DNA from: a virus
Length of the DNA: 38,258 bases
Virus record (IMG/VR): IMGVR_UViG_3300043313_001413
Location: 1 to 38,258 of that record
Direction: 5' to 3' (one strand)
Positions 31,846-38,258 of this stretch are shown here, piece after piece. The translations under genes were made by a program, and so were the position numbers. The notes under the pieces were generated by a model that saw nothing but the letters and a program-made list of their open reading frames with translations, did not search any database and had not been told where the DNA came from. Within the stretch, counting starts at the first letter, position 1. Each line of letters opens with the position of its first letter.

Positions 31846-32328
31846 ATGCCAATGGGAATTTATCCTAGGAAACCGCTCAAAGAACGATTTTGGAAATTTG
31901 TACGGAAAGGAAAGAATTGCTGGGAATGGAAAGGCGCGACTTACGTAAAGGGTTATGGCGAAATCGGAGTAACCAATCAGCTCATTGGAGCCCATCGCGT
32001 TTCCTGGCAAATTCATTATGGACCAATTCCAAAAGGACTCTGCGTTTTACACCGTTGCGATAACCCCCCTTGCACGAATCCGAAACATTTGTTTTTGGGG
32101 ACCAAGGGTGACAACAATCGGGACAAGGTTAAAAAATGGCGGCACCGTTACGGAGTTCATCATCATTTGACAACTTTAACGGAATCCCAAATCGCGCAGA
32201 TTAAGAAATACGGGCAGGCAAGACTTGTTCCCTTTATGCACCTAGCAAAGATTTTTAGAACATCGGAAATGACAATCCATAACATCGTCAAAAATCGTAC
32301 CTGGAGGTACATCAATGCTGAAAGCTAA
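31846..32328 (+). CDS. HNH_3 homing-type endonuclease with HTH tail
   Basis: This 160-residue protein has an AHRVSWQIHYGPIPKGL segment near residues 46-62. It is followed by the HNH_3 core LHRCDNPPCTNPKHLFLGT (about 65-83) and a C-terminal helix-turn-helix (residues 108-152). It overlaps the next gene by 14 bases and contains that gene's GGAGG site. It is AT-rich and probably mobile, inserted between the leader gene and the recombination module. Confidence 0.88.
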   Translation: MPMGIYPRKPLKERFWKFVRKGKNCWEWKGATYVKGYGEIGVTNQLIGAHRVSWQIHYGPIPKGLCVLHRCDNPPCTNPKHLFLGTKGDNNRDKVKKWRHRYGVHHHLTTLTESQIAQIKKYGQARLVPFMHLAKIFRTSEMTIHNIVKNRTWRYINAES

Positions 32329-33187
32329 AAAAGCAGAACTCGTAACACCCAGCAAACCGAAATTCATGTTGAGCGGAAAATCCGGCGTTGGAAAGACATT
32401 TTTTGCCCTGAATTTTCCAAAACCGTATTTTATTGATTGTGAGCGCGGAGCCAGTCGAAAACAATACACAGATAAATTGATCGCCTCAGGCGGCGTTTAC
32501 ATGGGGCCCGATGAAGGAAGTCAGGATTTCAGAGAAGTGATTGCTCAAGTTCGAGAACTAGCGACAACACAGCATCCGTTTAAGTCGTTAATCCTAGACA
32601 GTTTTTCCAACCTATATTTATTGGAAGCTTCAGCCGCAGAAGAACGAGTAGGTGCTGATTTTGGAAAAGACAAGCGGGAAGCAAACCGTCCTAGCCGTCA
32701 ATTGATGCGTTGGCTTGAGCGCATTGATTTGAATGTGGTTCTAATCTGCTTTCAGCGAGACAAATGGGTTAGGCAAGGGAAAGAATTGATTATGGAAGGA
32801 AGCACTTACGAAGGGCCGCCGCGCCTCGATTATTTTTTGGATTTATGGATTGAGGCTCGAATGGTCGGGATCAGACGGTTTGCAACAGTTATAAAAAGCC
32901 GTATCGACGAGTTCCCTGTAGGCACAGATATTCCGCTGGATTACGAGACGTTCAAGAAATTGTACGGCGCGGCAATTGTAGAAGGACCTGTAAAACCAAT
33001 CACGTTAGCGACTAAAGAACAAATTGACGAGATACAGCGTATTACAGAACTTCTAAAAGTGCCTGAAGAAGATATTGAAAAGTGGCTCACTAAAGCACAG
33101 GCCGTAGAGATCGAAGACCTGAGCCACGAAAACGCGACGAAATTATTGGAATTTCTCACGAAAAAATTAAAGGGGGAATCCAAGTGA
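32315..33187 (+). CDS. Sak4-like RecA-core ATPase (AAA_24)
   Basis: This 290-residue protein has Walker A GKSGVGKT at 21-28, followed by FPKPYFIDCERG, and Walker B LILDS near 92-96. It is the single RecA-like core typical of phage Sak4 proteins, which promote strand annealing together with their own SSB. A helical tail (residues 230-290) is extra. It overlaps the SSB gene as GTGA, the expected partner. Confidence 0.85.
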   Translation: MLKAKKAELVTPSKPKFMLSGKSGVGKTFFALNFPKPYFIDCERGASRKQYTDKLIASGGVYMGPDEGSQDFREVIAQVRELATTQHPFKSLILDSFSNLYLLEASAAEERVGADFGKDKREANRPSRQLMRWLERIDLNVVLICFQRDKWVRQGKELIMEGSTYEGPPRLDYFLDLWIEARMVGIRRFATVIKSRIDEFPVGTDIPLDYETFKKLYGAAIVEGPVKPITLATKEQIDEIQRITELLKVPEEDIEKWLTKAQAVEIEDLSHENATKLLEFLTKKLKGESK

Positions 33188-33567
33188 GCATGGAACCGAT
33201 TAACACAAGAGGCCAATTCGACACGTCACTACCCGACGGAGAGCGGGAATTCCGCATTGAGGAAATCCGGCGCGTTGAAAAAGGCGTCAATGTCTTTTAC
33301 ATCTGGCGGTTATCCTTTGATGGGTCCGGGGAGCGCGAGGAAGGCGAACAACTCTTATTGCCGAGCATGATGGGTGATCTTTTACGCGTATTGGGATGTG
33401 AAGAAACTGGGCCGAAGAAATTTAATTGGGACCGCGACCTTCTGCCGGGCAAGCATTTTATCGCCACGGTGTCGCATAGCCCGGACAAGAAAAAGCCGGA
33501 GGTTATCCGGCAATATATGGACGGGTTTAAGAAATCGGGCAAAGCCGACGAGGATCTTCCTTTTTGA
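33184..33567 (+). CDS. Phage single-stranded DNA-binding protein
   Basis: This 127-residue protein has a beta-rich body consistent with an OB fold and ends DEDLPF, the acidic aromatic tip bacterial SSBs use to recruit partners. Family resemblance is to DUF669-like phage SSBs. It starts at GTG 33184 overlapping the Sak4 stop; ATG 33190 is an alternative. It acts in recombination and replication with the Sak4-like ATPase. Confidence 0.82.
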   Translation: MSMEPINTRGQFDTSLPDGEREFRIEEIRRVEKGVNVFYIWRLSFDGSGEREEGEQLLLPSMMGDLLRVLGCEETGPKKFNWDRDLLPGKHFIATVSHSPDKKKPEVIRQYMDGFKKSGKADEDLPF

Positions 33568-33992
33568 GCGTTACTTTCTCTCTCAAAAAAAGCCGAGAGG
33601 AGTTGATCAAGCAAGGTTATGACACCTGGATCGTCGAAAAGCCGTGGAATCAGTACACGAAAAAGCGCGAAGATTTATTTCACTTCGCCGACCTTGTTGC
33701 AATCCGTGATGATATTGTTGGGGTCACAGCTATTCAAGGAACCGGAGAGGACGCGTCAAGCCACGTCAAGAAACTGCTTGAAGGGTTCGCTGATGCGAAA
33801 GGCAATGCGATACCGCCCAATCCGCATCTTCGGACTTGGCTCAAAACGGGGAATCGCTTCTTTATTTGGTCCTGGCGTCTCCGGGGCAAAAAAGGGAAAA
33901 GAAAGCTGTACAAGTTAAGACAGATCGAGTTTTTCATTGAAAATAACAGTGTTATCCATCGAGAAATCCCAGAGGTAGAAGTTGAAGATTGA
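33564..33992 (+). CDS. Probable PD-(D/E)XK nuclease
   Basis: This 142-residue protein contains a REDLFHFADLVAI segment, then VTAIQGT, then SSHVKKLLEGF, and a Trp-rich end (FIWSWRLRGKKGKRK). This is the layout of small phage PD-(D/E)XK nucleases of the VRR or Holliday resolvase kind, although the canonical ExK appears as IQ here. The start is TTG 33564, overlapping the SSB stop. It probably processes recombination intermediates. The nuclease call is moderate because one active-site position differs. Confidence 0.6.
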   Translation: MSVTFSLKKSREELIKQGYDTWIVEKPWNQYTKKREDLFHFADLVAIRDDIVGVTAIQGTGEDASSHVKKLLEGFADAKGNAIPPNPHLRTWLKTGNRFFIWSWRLRGKKGKRKLYKLRQIEFFIENNSVIHREIPEVEVED

Positions 33993-34116
33993 CCAGACCT
34001 GGTGGTTGGAGCGATTCGTTCTGGAAATGCAGATTTCCAAGTATCGTCCCGATGAGAGCGAAAACGCTGTTGAGATCGCCTATCAAATTATGGCAACCGT
34101 GAGAGGATTGGCCTGA
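33982..34116 (+). CDS. Small helical protein with TTG start (44 aa)
   Basis: TTG 33982 follows AGAGGTAGAAG and overlaps the upstream stop. The product is an acidic helical protein (LKIDQTWWLERFVLEMQIS). Function unknown. Confidence 0.55.
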   Translation: MKIDQTWWLERFVLEMQISKYRPDESENAVEIAYQIMATVRGLA

Positions 34117-34118
34117 TT

Positions 34119-34322
34119 GTGACGTTTCTGCTTGATCCGCATCACGTTTGGGAGAACTCTTGGACCACCGAACATCCCGAACCGTTCATTAAAGAGAACG
34201 GCTGGACATGGGAGGAAACTTTGGCCAGAGCTGAATGGCATCAAGCCCGGTGGGAAGCCTACAAGCAACAGTTTCCGCTGGAGTGGCAACGGGCGACTAG
34301 CGTTTTGGATGATCCCGCATGA
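34119..34322 (+). CDS. Small Trp/Glu-rich protein (67 aa)
   Basis: It starts at GTG 34119 and overlaps the next gene as ATGA. It has six Trp in 67 residues and a helical, acidic composition. No family is recognised. Confidence 0.55.
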   Translation: MTFLLDPHHVWENSWTTEHPEPFIKENGWTWEETLARAEWHQARWEAYKQQFPLEWQRATSVLDDPA

Positions 34323-34522
34323 TCTCGTCCGACAAATTTATCGATCTGCTGAGACGCGAACGAATCCAGTTGCACAAGGAAGATCGGGATTCAGATTACG
34401 TCAAGGGGATGATGCAAGGCTTAAGGCTAGCGACGGTCCTTGTTAAAGAGCTGCAAGCTTCCTGCAAAGGACGCCGCGTATCCAATCCTGACGGCAGGGC
34501 CGGGCATGACAAAAAAGAGTGA
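34319..34522 (+). CDS. Small basic protein (67 aa)
   Basis: This charged helical protein has a basic, Gly-rich end (GRRVSNPDGRAGHDKKE) and is coupled by ATGA. Function unknown. Confidence 0.6.
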   Translation: MISSDKFIDLLRRERIQLHKEDRDSDYVKGMMQGLRLATVLVKELQASCKGRRVSNPDGRAGHDKKE

Positions 34523-34658
34523 GCAGAAGGTGCGCCATAAAATCACGTTATCCAGAAAAGGTACGAAGCTTGCCTGTAGTGAGCTTATGTGGCTGGCGGA
34601 AATAGCAATGCAATGGCGTGATGTGACTTGTCCAAAATGCTTGGCAAAGAAAAAATGA
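34506..34658 (+). CDS. Basic mini-protein with CPKC motif (50 aa)
   Basis: ATG 34506 lies inside the upstream gene. The product is Lys/Arg-rich and carries a late CPKC. A longer frame to 34440 is possible but overlaps more. It may bind nucleic acid, based on charge only. Confidence 0.5.
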   Translation: MTKKSEQKVRHKITLSRKGTKLACSELMWLAEIAMQWRDVTCPKCLAKKK

Positions 34659-34798
34659 TCTTTCACTTTGGCCCCTCTAGCTCTCAATGGTCCATTGAGC
34701 CCGACTACAGCCTGGGCGTCAGGCAGGGGCCTCTCACTTTTGCCCCGGCCGCTCCCAACGGACCCTCCAACGTTACGTTGGGCTGGCGGAGCTTTTAG
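34655..34798 (+). CDS. Pro/Ser-rich mini-protein (47 aa)
   Basis: ATG 34655 overlaps the upstream stop as ATGA. The product is low in charge and rich in Pro, Ser, Trp and Phe. The region holds two inverted repeats, so it may also be an RNA structure. Confidence 0.4.
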   Translation: MIFHFGPSSSQWSIEPDYSLGVRQGPLTFAPAAPNGPSNVTLGWRSF

Positions 34799-34806
34799 CT
34801 TTGGGG

Positions 34807-34914
34807 ATGAGCGAGCAGACGCATCGACTACCGTCTCTCGCCGGAGAGTTTAGATGTCATCCATTACTCCGTTTAGCTGAGAGCAAGGGTTCTAAAAGTC
34901 GAGCATCCCCTTAG
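34807..34914 (+). CDS. Possible 35-residue protein
   Basis: This short frame begins MSEQTHRLP, in the 120-bp gap before the basic Cys mini-gene. The ribosome site is weak and composition gives little help. It may be chance. Confidence 0.25.
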   Translation: MSEQTHRLPSLAGEFRCHPLLRLAESKGSKSRASP

Positions 34915-34918
34915 AACT

Positions 34919-35056
34919 ATGGGACAACTAAAATTCCTCGGACGAGTAAAACCTAAAAGCCACAAGAAACTTCCTGTGAAAGGCTGTGATTGCTGGAAAT
35001 GCAAACATGGAATGTATCAGTTTGCGAAGAAGAAAAAGGCAGCAAAGAACAAATGA
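34919..35056 (+). CDS. Basic CxCWKC mini-protein (45 aa)
   Basis: This 45-residue protein is very basic (VKPKSHKKL; FAKKKKAAKNK) with CDCWKCKHG in the middle. It probably binds one metal and nucleic acid. No Shine-Dalgarno precedes the start. Function unknown. Confidence 0.55.
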   Translation: MGQLKFLGRVKPKSHKKLPVKGCDCWKCKHGMYQFAKKKKAAKNK

Positions 35057-35089
35057 CATTTCTTGCGTTAAACCATGAAAGGAGGCTCA

Positions 35090-35380
35090 ATGAAAAATAA
35101 AAAAGTGGTCATCGTACGGACTTATAGCGCGGGTGTATTTATGGGGGTATTAAAATCGCGGAAAGGTCAGGAAGTTGTGCTTGAAAATGCAAGGCGTATC
35201 TGGTATTGGGCTGGAGCGGCTTCTTTAAGTCAATTGGCTATGGAAGGGACTTCTAAACCGGAAAGCTGTAAGTTTCCTTGTCCTGTAGATCGCGTTGAAC
35301 TTTTACAGGCTATCGAAATTCTCGACGTCACTGAACGAGCGCGTAAAAGCATAGAAGCAGTCCCTATATGGCAACAATAG
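35090..35380 (+). CDS. DUF6948-type conserved protein
   Basis: ATG 35090 follows AAAGGAGGCTCA and is preferred over the in-frame ATG at 35075. The product is 96 residues, with VVIVRTYSAGVFMGVL, then ARRIWYWAGAASLSQLA, then FPCPVDRVELLQAIEI. I recognise this as a widely conserved phage family, DUF6948, of unknown function. It is followed directly by the hexamer repeat. Confidence 0.75.
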   Translation: MKNKKVVIVRTYSAGVFMGVLKSRKGQEVVLENARRIWYWAGAASLSQLAMEGTSKPESCKFPCPVDRVELLQAIEILDVTERARKSIEAVPIWQQ

Positions 35381-35571
35381 GGTCCGGGTCCGGGTCCGGG
35401 TCCGGGTACGGGTACGGGTACGGGGACGGGTCCGGGGACGGGTCCGGGTCCGGGTACGGGTCCGGGTACGGGTACGGGGACGGGTCCGGGGACGGGTCCG
35501 GGTCCGGGTACGGGTCCGGGTACGGGTCCGGGGACGGGTACGGGGACGGGGACGGGTACGGGGACGGGTAA
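35368..35571 (+). CDS. Gly-(Ser/Tyr/Asp) dipeptide-repeat protein (67 aa), possibly translated
   Basis: ATG 35368 lies in the last codons of the upstream gene, and the frame stops at 35571. The product would be MATI followed by 31 Gly-X pairs, where X is only Ser, Tyr or Asp. Gly is always GGG and X always ends in C. Translation is uncertain, but the frame stays open along the whole repeat and ends with a clean stop just before the next gene's start region. Such a peptide would be flexible, acidic and sticky (Tyr/Asp). Confidence 0.4.
   Translation: MATIGSGSGSGSGYGYGYGDGSGDGSGSGYGSGYGYGDGSGDGSGSGYGSGYGSGDGYGDGDGYGDG
35380..35568 (+). repeat. GGGNNC hexamer minisatellite with a 54-bp higher-order repeat
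   Basis: This is 189 bases of the unit GGG-NNC, where NNC is TCC, TAC or GAC. A nine-unit block (YYDSDSSYS in translation) occurs twice in tandem, so the array has second-order structure. A G-run every three or six bases makes it a strong G-quadruplex candidate on the plus strand. Confidence 0.9.
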
Positions 35572-35577
35572 GAACAA

Positions 35578-35739
35578 ATGGAGCGAAACGAAGAATTGAT
35601 TGAGGAGTTTATATTGATAGGCGCGCTAAGATTTGCGATTGATTGTTCTACTGGCTATGTTGAAAATGCGTTGTATTTAGGCCCTCAATGGTCAGAAATG
35701 GCCGAAGCTCTGGTATGCGAGGCGTATGGGTACTGCTGA
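35578..35739 (+). CDS. Acidic mini-protein (53 aa)
   Basis: ATG 35578 begins MERNEELIEEFILIGALRF, a helical acidic protein ending EAYGYC. It lies just after the hexamer repeat. No motif is recognised. Confidence 0.6.
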   Translation: MERNEELIEEFILIGALRFAIDCSTGYVENALYLGPQWSEMAEALVCEAYGYC

Positions 35740-35856
35740 ATGACCATCCGCCTTCAAACGCTTGTTGGGCTTATCTGCGGAATGATCGTCGGATATCACT
35801 ATTACCGATGGTGGGGAGTGTTGATGGCTCTGGCGGTTTACGGATTAAAGTCATGA
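35740..35856 (+). CDS. Membrane mini-protein (38 aa)
   Basis: This starts directly after the preceding stop. It has two short hydrophobic segments with HYYRWWG between them. It overlaps the next gene as ATGA. Confidence 0.5.
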   Translation: MTIRLQTLVGLICGMIVGYHYYRWWGVLMALAVYGLKS

Positions 35857-36107
35857 GTGAGGAAAACATGGCCATGAAAACAAAAGAGCAAAAAAAAGCG
35901 GAGCGTGAAACCTATCGGCGAGAAGTTGATGCTTGCGATTGTCTTTCGCCGGAGCGTAAGAGTTATATCCAATCCCAAATGGATTTCGCGGAGGACTTCT
36001 CCGACGGTGCGTTTATGGCTTTCATGGAAGAGTCCGGTATTGACGTCTCGGAGTTGAAATGTTTTTCGACAACGCATTATGCGGAGACGCACCAGGGAGC
36101 TCAATGA
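35853..36107 (+). CDS. Small acidic helical protein (84 aa)
   Basis: ATG 35853 overlaps the upstream stop. The product has a Lys/Glu-rich N-terminal helix and an acidic, Phe/Met-rich C-terminal part. Two cysteines sit close together (DACDCLS). Function unknown. Confidence 0.6.
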   Translation: MSEENMAMKTKEQKKAERETYRREVDACDCLSPERKSYIQSQMDFAEDFSDGAFMAFMEESGIDVSELKCFSTTHYAETHQGAQ

Positions 36108-36223
36108 TAAGTCTCTTAAAACAATACATTCATTGCTTACTGCATTTTCACCGTCCGGTCGACTACTTTAGACTAAATGGTTCTATTTCTCGGGAATGCG
36201 AATGCGGATGGCCAAGACCGTGA
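36104..36223 (+). CDS. Cys-rich mini-protein (39 aa)
   Basis: This is coupled by ATGA. A late ECECGW and an early CLLHFH may form a metal site. Its 3' end overlaps the lipoprotein start. Confidence 0.45.
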   Translation: MISLLKQYIHCLLHFHRPVDYFRLNGSISRECECGWPRP

Positions 36224-36369
36224 CGACAATTCTTTTGCTCTTGCTGCTTCTTTCCGGCTGCGGGACCTACAAGCCCTGCCACTTGCCGAGCGGGGAACCT
36301 TTGACGCAGGCGGATGCGAATTTGCTGAAGAATCAAGGACTGACTGTAAGTTGCCCGGGCGATGAATGA
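36196..36369 (+). CDS. Lipoprotein (57 aa)
   Basis: Basic residues, a run of Leu and the lipobox LLSGC (Cys near residue 22) mark a lipoprotein signal. The mature part has about 36 residues, with two more cysteines. Three in-frame ATGs (36196, 36202, 36208) are possible starts. It may act as an exclusion factor or outer-membrane spanin partner, but it is far from the lysis genes. It overlaps the HNH gene as ATGA. Confidence 0.65.
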   Translation: MRMRMAKTVTTILLLLLLLSGCGTYKPCHLPSGEPLTQADANLLKNQGLTVSCPGDE

Positions 36370-36839
36370 TTCCGGAAATTTTCTGGTCTAAGGTTAAAAA
36401 AACAAAAACCTGTTGGCTGTGGACCGGAGCTAAAAATAGTCGCGGACATCCTGTGAGATATGGAAAGGTTTCAATTAGCGGCAAGTGGTGGAAGCATGAA
36501 ACAGCACACCGAGTTGCATGGAAATTAACTCACGGAAAAATCCCTGCCGATAAGATGGTTTGCCATAAGTGTGCCATCCCTTTGTGCGTAAAACCAACAC
36601 ATTTATACCTTGGTACAGACAGTGATAATCAACTAGATCAAATCGATACGTCGCGGTGGAAACATATAAAAAAACGGAAATCCGTTAATAAGCGATACAA
36701 AATTACGGAGAAAACTGTTCGATGGATTCTTGAAAATTACAGGCGCGGAAAAGGCAGGAAAATGGCTAAACGATTTAAAATAAGTCCGCCTCAAATATCC
36801 AGAATCGTAAATCGTAAAGGATGGGCCTGGGTTCGATAA
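36366..36839 (+). CDS. HNH_3 homing-type endonuclease
   Basis: This 157-residue protein has AHRVAWKLTHGKIPADKM near residues 46-63 and a core VCHKCAIPLCVKPTHLYLGT close behind, then a helix-turn-helix tail (YKITEKTVRWILENYRRG). Its layout matches the HNH gene at 31846. It is AT-rich and last in the plus-strand unit, so it may have inserted at the unit end. Confidence 0.88.
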   Translation: MIPEIFWSKVKKTKTCWLWTGAKNSRGHPVRYGKVSISGKWWKHETAHRVAWKLTHGKIPADKMVCHKCAIPLCVKPTHLYLGTDSDNQLDQIDTSRWKHIKKRKSVNKRYKITEKTVRWILENYRRGKGRKMAKRFKISPPQISRIVNRKGWAWVR

Positions 36840-36853
36840 GATCGCCACAGCCT

Positions 36854-36873
36854 GCGGTTTCGGGGATAACCGC
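36854..36873 (+). terminator. Weak hairpin between convergent units
   Basis: GCGGTT and AACCGC form a 6-bp stem with an eight-base loop between the HNH gene and the convergent secreted gene. No clear T-run follows on either strand, so termination is uncertain. Confidence 0.35.
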
Positions 36874-36887
36874 TAACCCTTCCTAAT

Positions 36888-37517
36888 CTACCTTTGCTGT
36901 GATAGGTTTAGTTGCTGAGCTACGACAGCAATACTCCCGATACTCCCCCAAGCGTTTGCACTTGAATTCGCATTTGTTCCCGTATCGGTCGAACTCACGA
37001 TTTTAGCCTGAAGCTCGATCTTCACATTTCCGGCAGTGGTTGGCTTGGCAAACACAAACGAGTTGGCGTCCATCGTCTGCAAGATTAACCCAATCGACTC
37101 GTCGGCATACTCGCAATCCGCCGTCGAGATAACCCCGTCCACAACCGGGCACTGGTCGATAATTCCCTGCAACGCCGCGCTCAAGGTCTGCATCCGACTG
37201 CAATACGTGACCTGTGTAGGCGTAGACGGAACTCCATTTACCAGAACTCGGAAATACACCGCTCCCGTCGCCGTCACGCTCTCTTTCTTGCCCTTCTGAG
37301 TGCTGACGTTGGTCTCGGTATAAATACCGCACTCGCCAGTGGTAAGAAGCGTCAAGAGCTTGTTATTGGAAGTCTTGGTACTGAAACTCCCAATCGTCGT
37401 CCAGTCCATATTGGCCTTGACTAAACTAACGTCGCTGGCTGTGAACCCCGTTCCGATCGCCTGAACGGTAGAACTCAACATCCCTAACAGACACATCAAA
37501 CTAAGTACTTTTTTCAT
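36888..37517 (-). CDS. Secreted protein, last gene of the late unit (209 aa)
   Basis: Signal peptide at residues 1-20 (MKKVLSLMCLLGMLSSTVQA). The mature part is a Thr/Ser/Val-rich beta protein with four cysteines (GECG, TYCSR, IIDQC, TADCEY), which may form disulfides. The ATG follows GAGGGG. It is convergent with the HNH gene. I do not recognise a family, and its role is probably in the envelope or virion surface. Confidence 0.7.
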   Translation of the reverse strand: MKKVLSLMCLLGMLSSTVQAIGTGFTASDVSLVKANMDWTTIGSFSTKTSNNKLLTLLTTGECGIYTETNVSTQKGKKESVTATGAVYFRVLVNGVPSTPTQVTYCSRMQTLSAALQGIIDQCPVVDGVISTADCEYADESIGLILQTMDANSFVFAKPTTAGNVKIELQAKIVSSTDTGTNANSSANAWGSIGSIAVVAQQLNLSQQR

Positions 37518-37579
37518 GTTTTAACCCCTCTTGAGGCGTCGCCTGTTGGCAGGCAAAAGCCCGTTTTTACTTCTTTCGA

Positions 37580-37873
37580 CTAAATTTCCTGGGTTCTAAG
37601 ACCCCCTTCGGCAATAGGCGACCCCACATTGTGCGCGCCTTGGACTTGGCGGCTGAGTAACGCGCGTCCGAGAATCGCGTAATCGAAACATCCGGGACCT
37701 TGATATAAAACACCATGAAACGCTTCGGAATAAGGCGTAGTGTGTGAGCCATTCTCCCACATAGGCACCTCGTCCCCAATCCCCCAGACTCGATGAAGAA
37801 ATGCAGGAACTCGTCGCAAAACAAGAACCGCAGTTGTTGCCGCCCACCTAAATTCAGCGTTTCCATGCGCCAT
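37580..37873 (-). CDS. Hypothetical protein after the cohesin-like gene (97 aa)
   Basis: Three frames overlap here. I favour this one because about 40 percent of its codons begin with G, against about 24 percent in the alternative frame 37567-37866, and its residues look globular (GVLYQGPGCFDYAILGRALL). ATG 37873 follows the upstream stop by three bases without a clear ribosome site. Function unknown; possibly a small partner of the secreted cohesin-like protein. Confidence 0.45.
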   Translation of the reverse strand: MAHGNAEFRWAATTAVLVLRRVPAFLHRVWGIGDEVPMWENGSHTTPYSEAFHGVLYQGPGCFDYAILGRALLSRQVQGAHNVGSPIAEGGLRTQEI

Positions 37874-37876
37874 TGA

Positions 37877-38190
37877 TTATTGAATCGTCAATGTTCCGGG
37901 CGTTGCCGTCATAGGCACATTGGCCCCGGACGCATCGGAAGCTACAACGTTAGTAACAGAGATTACGTATGACTTCTTGACAGCTGAATCAGCCGCCTGC
38001 GCTGTCACAATCGCTACAATACCCGTCTTCATTGCGTTCTGGTTTAACCCGAAGACAATCACCTTCACGCCGCCCGCTATGAAAGACTCCGTCACGCTCT
38101 TACCTGCATCGGAGGCCGAAGGCCCTACAACGACTTTCGTCGCTGTAATCCCGGTAGGAAGCATCAGATCAAACTGAAGAGCACTTACTC
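37877..38190 (-). CDS. Origin-spanning secreted protein, cohesin-like C-terminal part
   Basis: This is the C-terminal 103 residues (about 334-436) of the gene that starts at 997. Together with the residues just before the join, the segment reads VSVGSSVNIPVTFTS, then STGVSALQFDLMLPTGI, and later VPMTATPGTLTIQ at the end. That is the strand pattern and loop spacing of a cohesin (or related carbohydrate-binding) fold. Cohesins bind dockerins in cellulosomes, but many bacterial cohesins outside cellulosomes have unknown partners. No dockerin is seen in this phage. Confidence 0.75.
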
Positions 38191-38258
38191 CTGTAGATCC
38201 CGACGTGAACGTTACCGGGATATTTACCGAAGATCCAACACTAACAACGTTGGCTCCA
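38191..38258. repeat. Right copy of 68-bp terminal direct repeat
   Basis: Identical to 1-68; joins the ends of the circular map. Confidence 0.9.

Noticed and set aside
34668-34853. 61-residue Pro/Leu-rich frame
   Set aside because: The overlapping 34655-34798 frame is coupled by ATGA to the previous gene, as elsewhere in this unit.
35053-35100. 15-codon frame overlapping the DUF6948 ribosome site
   Set aside because: It could couple translation, but it is too short to support, and the DUF6948 ATG has its own strong site.
35230-35577. Minus-strand Pro-Val/Gly-Pro repeat frame
   Set aside because: It is antisense to the hexamer array and overlaps the conserved DUF6948 gene. An open frame is expected on both strands of such a repeat.
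37567-37866. Alternative 99-residue frame ending in a basic tail
   Set aside because: First-position G content is lower than in the overlapping 37580-37873 frame, and the start has no better ribosome site. It is not fully excluded.
1-38258. CRISPR array, tRNA genes, integrase, attachment site or repressor
   Set aside because: I searched by eye for regular spaced repeats, cloverleaf ends and the usual lysogeny genes and saw none. The only arrays are the hexamer, the iterons and the 21-bp pair. A tRNA scan would settle the tRNA question.

Overview
The window is the complete genome of a tailed phage, most likely podovirus-like, from an uncultivated bacterial host. Its last 68 bases repeat its first 68, so it closes into a circle of about 38,190 bp, and one large gene runs across the join. 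The identification rests on a large terminase, a portal-like protein, a scaffold, a major capsid protein, connector and tail-hub proteins and an M15 endolysin. I see no tail sheath, no long tape-measure gene, no integrase and no repressor, so a strictly lytic lifestyle is likely. The host cannot be named. Lipoprotein and Sec signal peptides suggest a Gram-negative-type envelope, and one secreted protein has the Cys-rich, poly-proline architecture seen in uncultivated groundwater bacteria.

Layout. The minus strand from 25822 down through position 1 and on to 36888 is one long late unit. It runs from small genes of unknown role (KTSC and others) to the terminase pair, portal, a secreted protein, scaffold, capsid, connector, fiber, tail hub, three large low-complexity internal virion proteins, the lysis region with the M15 endolysin, and finally several secreted proteins. 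These include the origin-spanning Ig-like/Cys-rich/poly-Pro/cohesin-like protein. Two plus-strand units (25942-28675 and 31713-36839) carry short, tightly coupled genes with ATGA-type overlaps. Many encode zinc-ribbon or other Cys-rich mini-proteins. A recombination module is among them: a Sak4-like ATPase, an SSB with an acidic tip, and a probable PD-(D/E)XK nuclease. A short minus-strand unit (31461-29113) encodes a prim-pol primase and a DUF3987-type helicase. It sits beside a 437-bp non-coding region with iterated TTATTGGGACA motifs, a TA-rich block and G/C runs, which is my best candidate for the replication origin.

Five HNH-type nuclease genes sit between other genes. Three lie in the late unit: two antisense to it, and one co-oriented EndoVII-like gene that lies exactly where the start codon of the fiber gene should be. 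Two lie in the plus-strand unit. No DNA polymerase other than the prim-pol, no RNA polymerase and no tRNA was found, so host machinery is presumably used.

The most unusual elements are the origin-spanning secreted protein with 17- and 22-proline linkers, a GGGNNC hexamer minisatellite encoding a Gly-Ser/Tyr/Asp peptide, a structured attenuator-like leader before the primase operon, two promoters placed so close to start codons that leaderless translation is likely (both for zinc-ribbon genes), and a fiber gene that appears to start at ATT.
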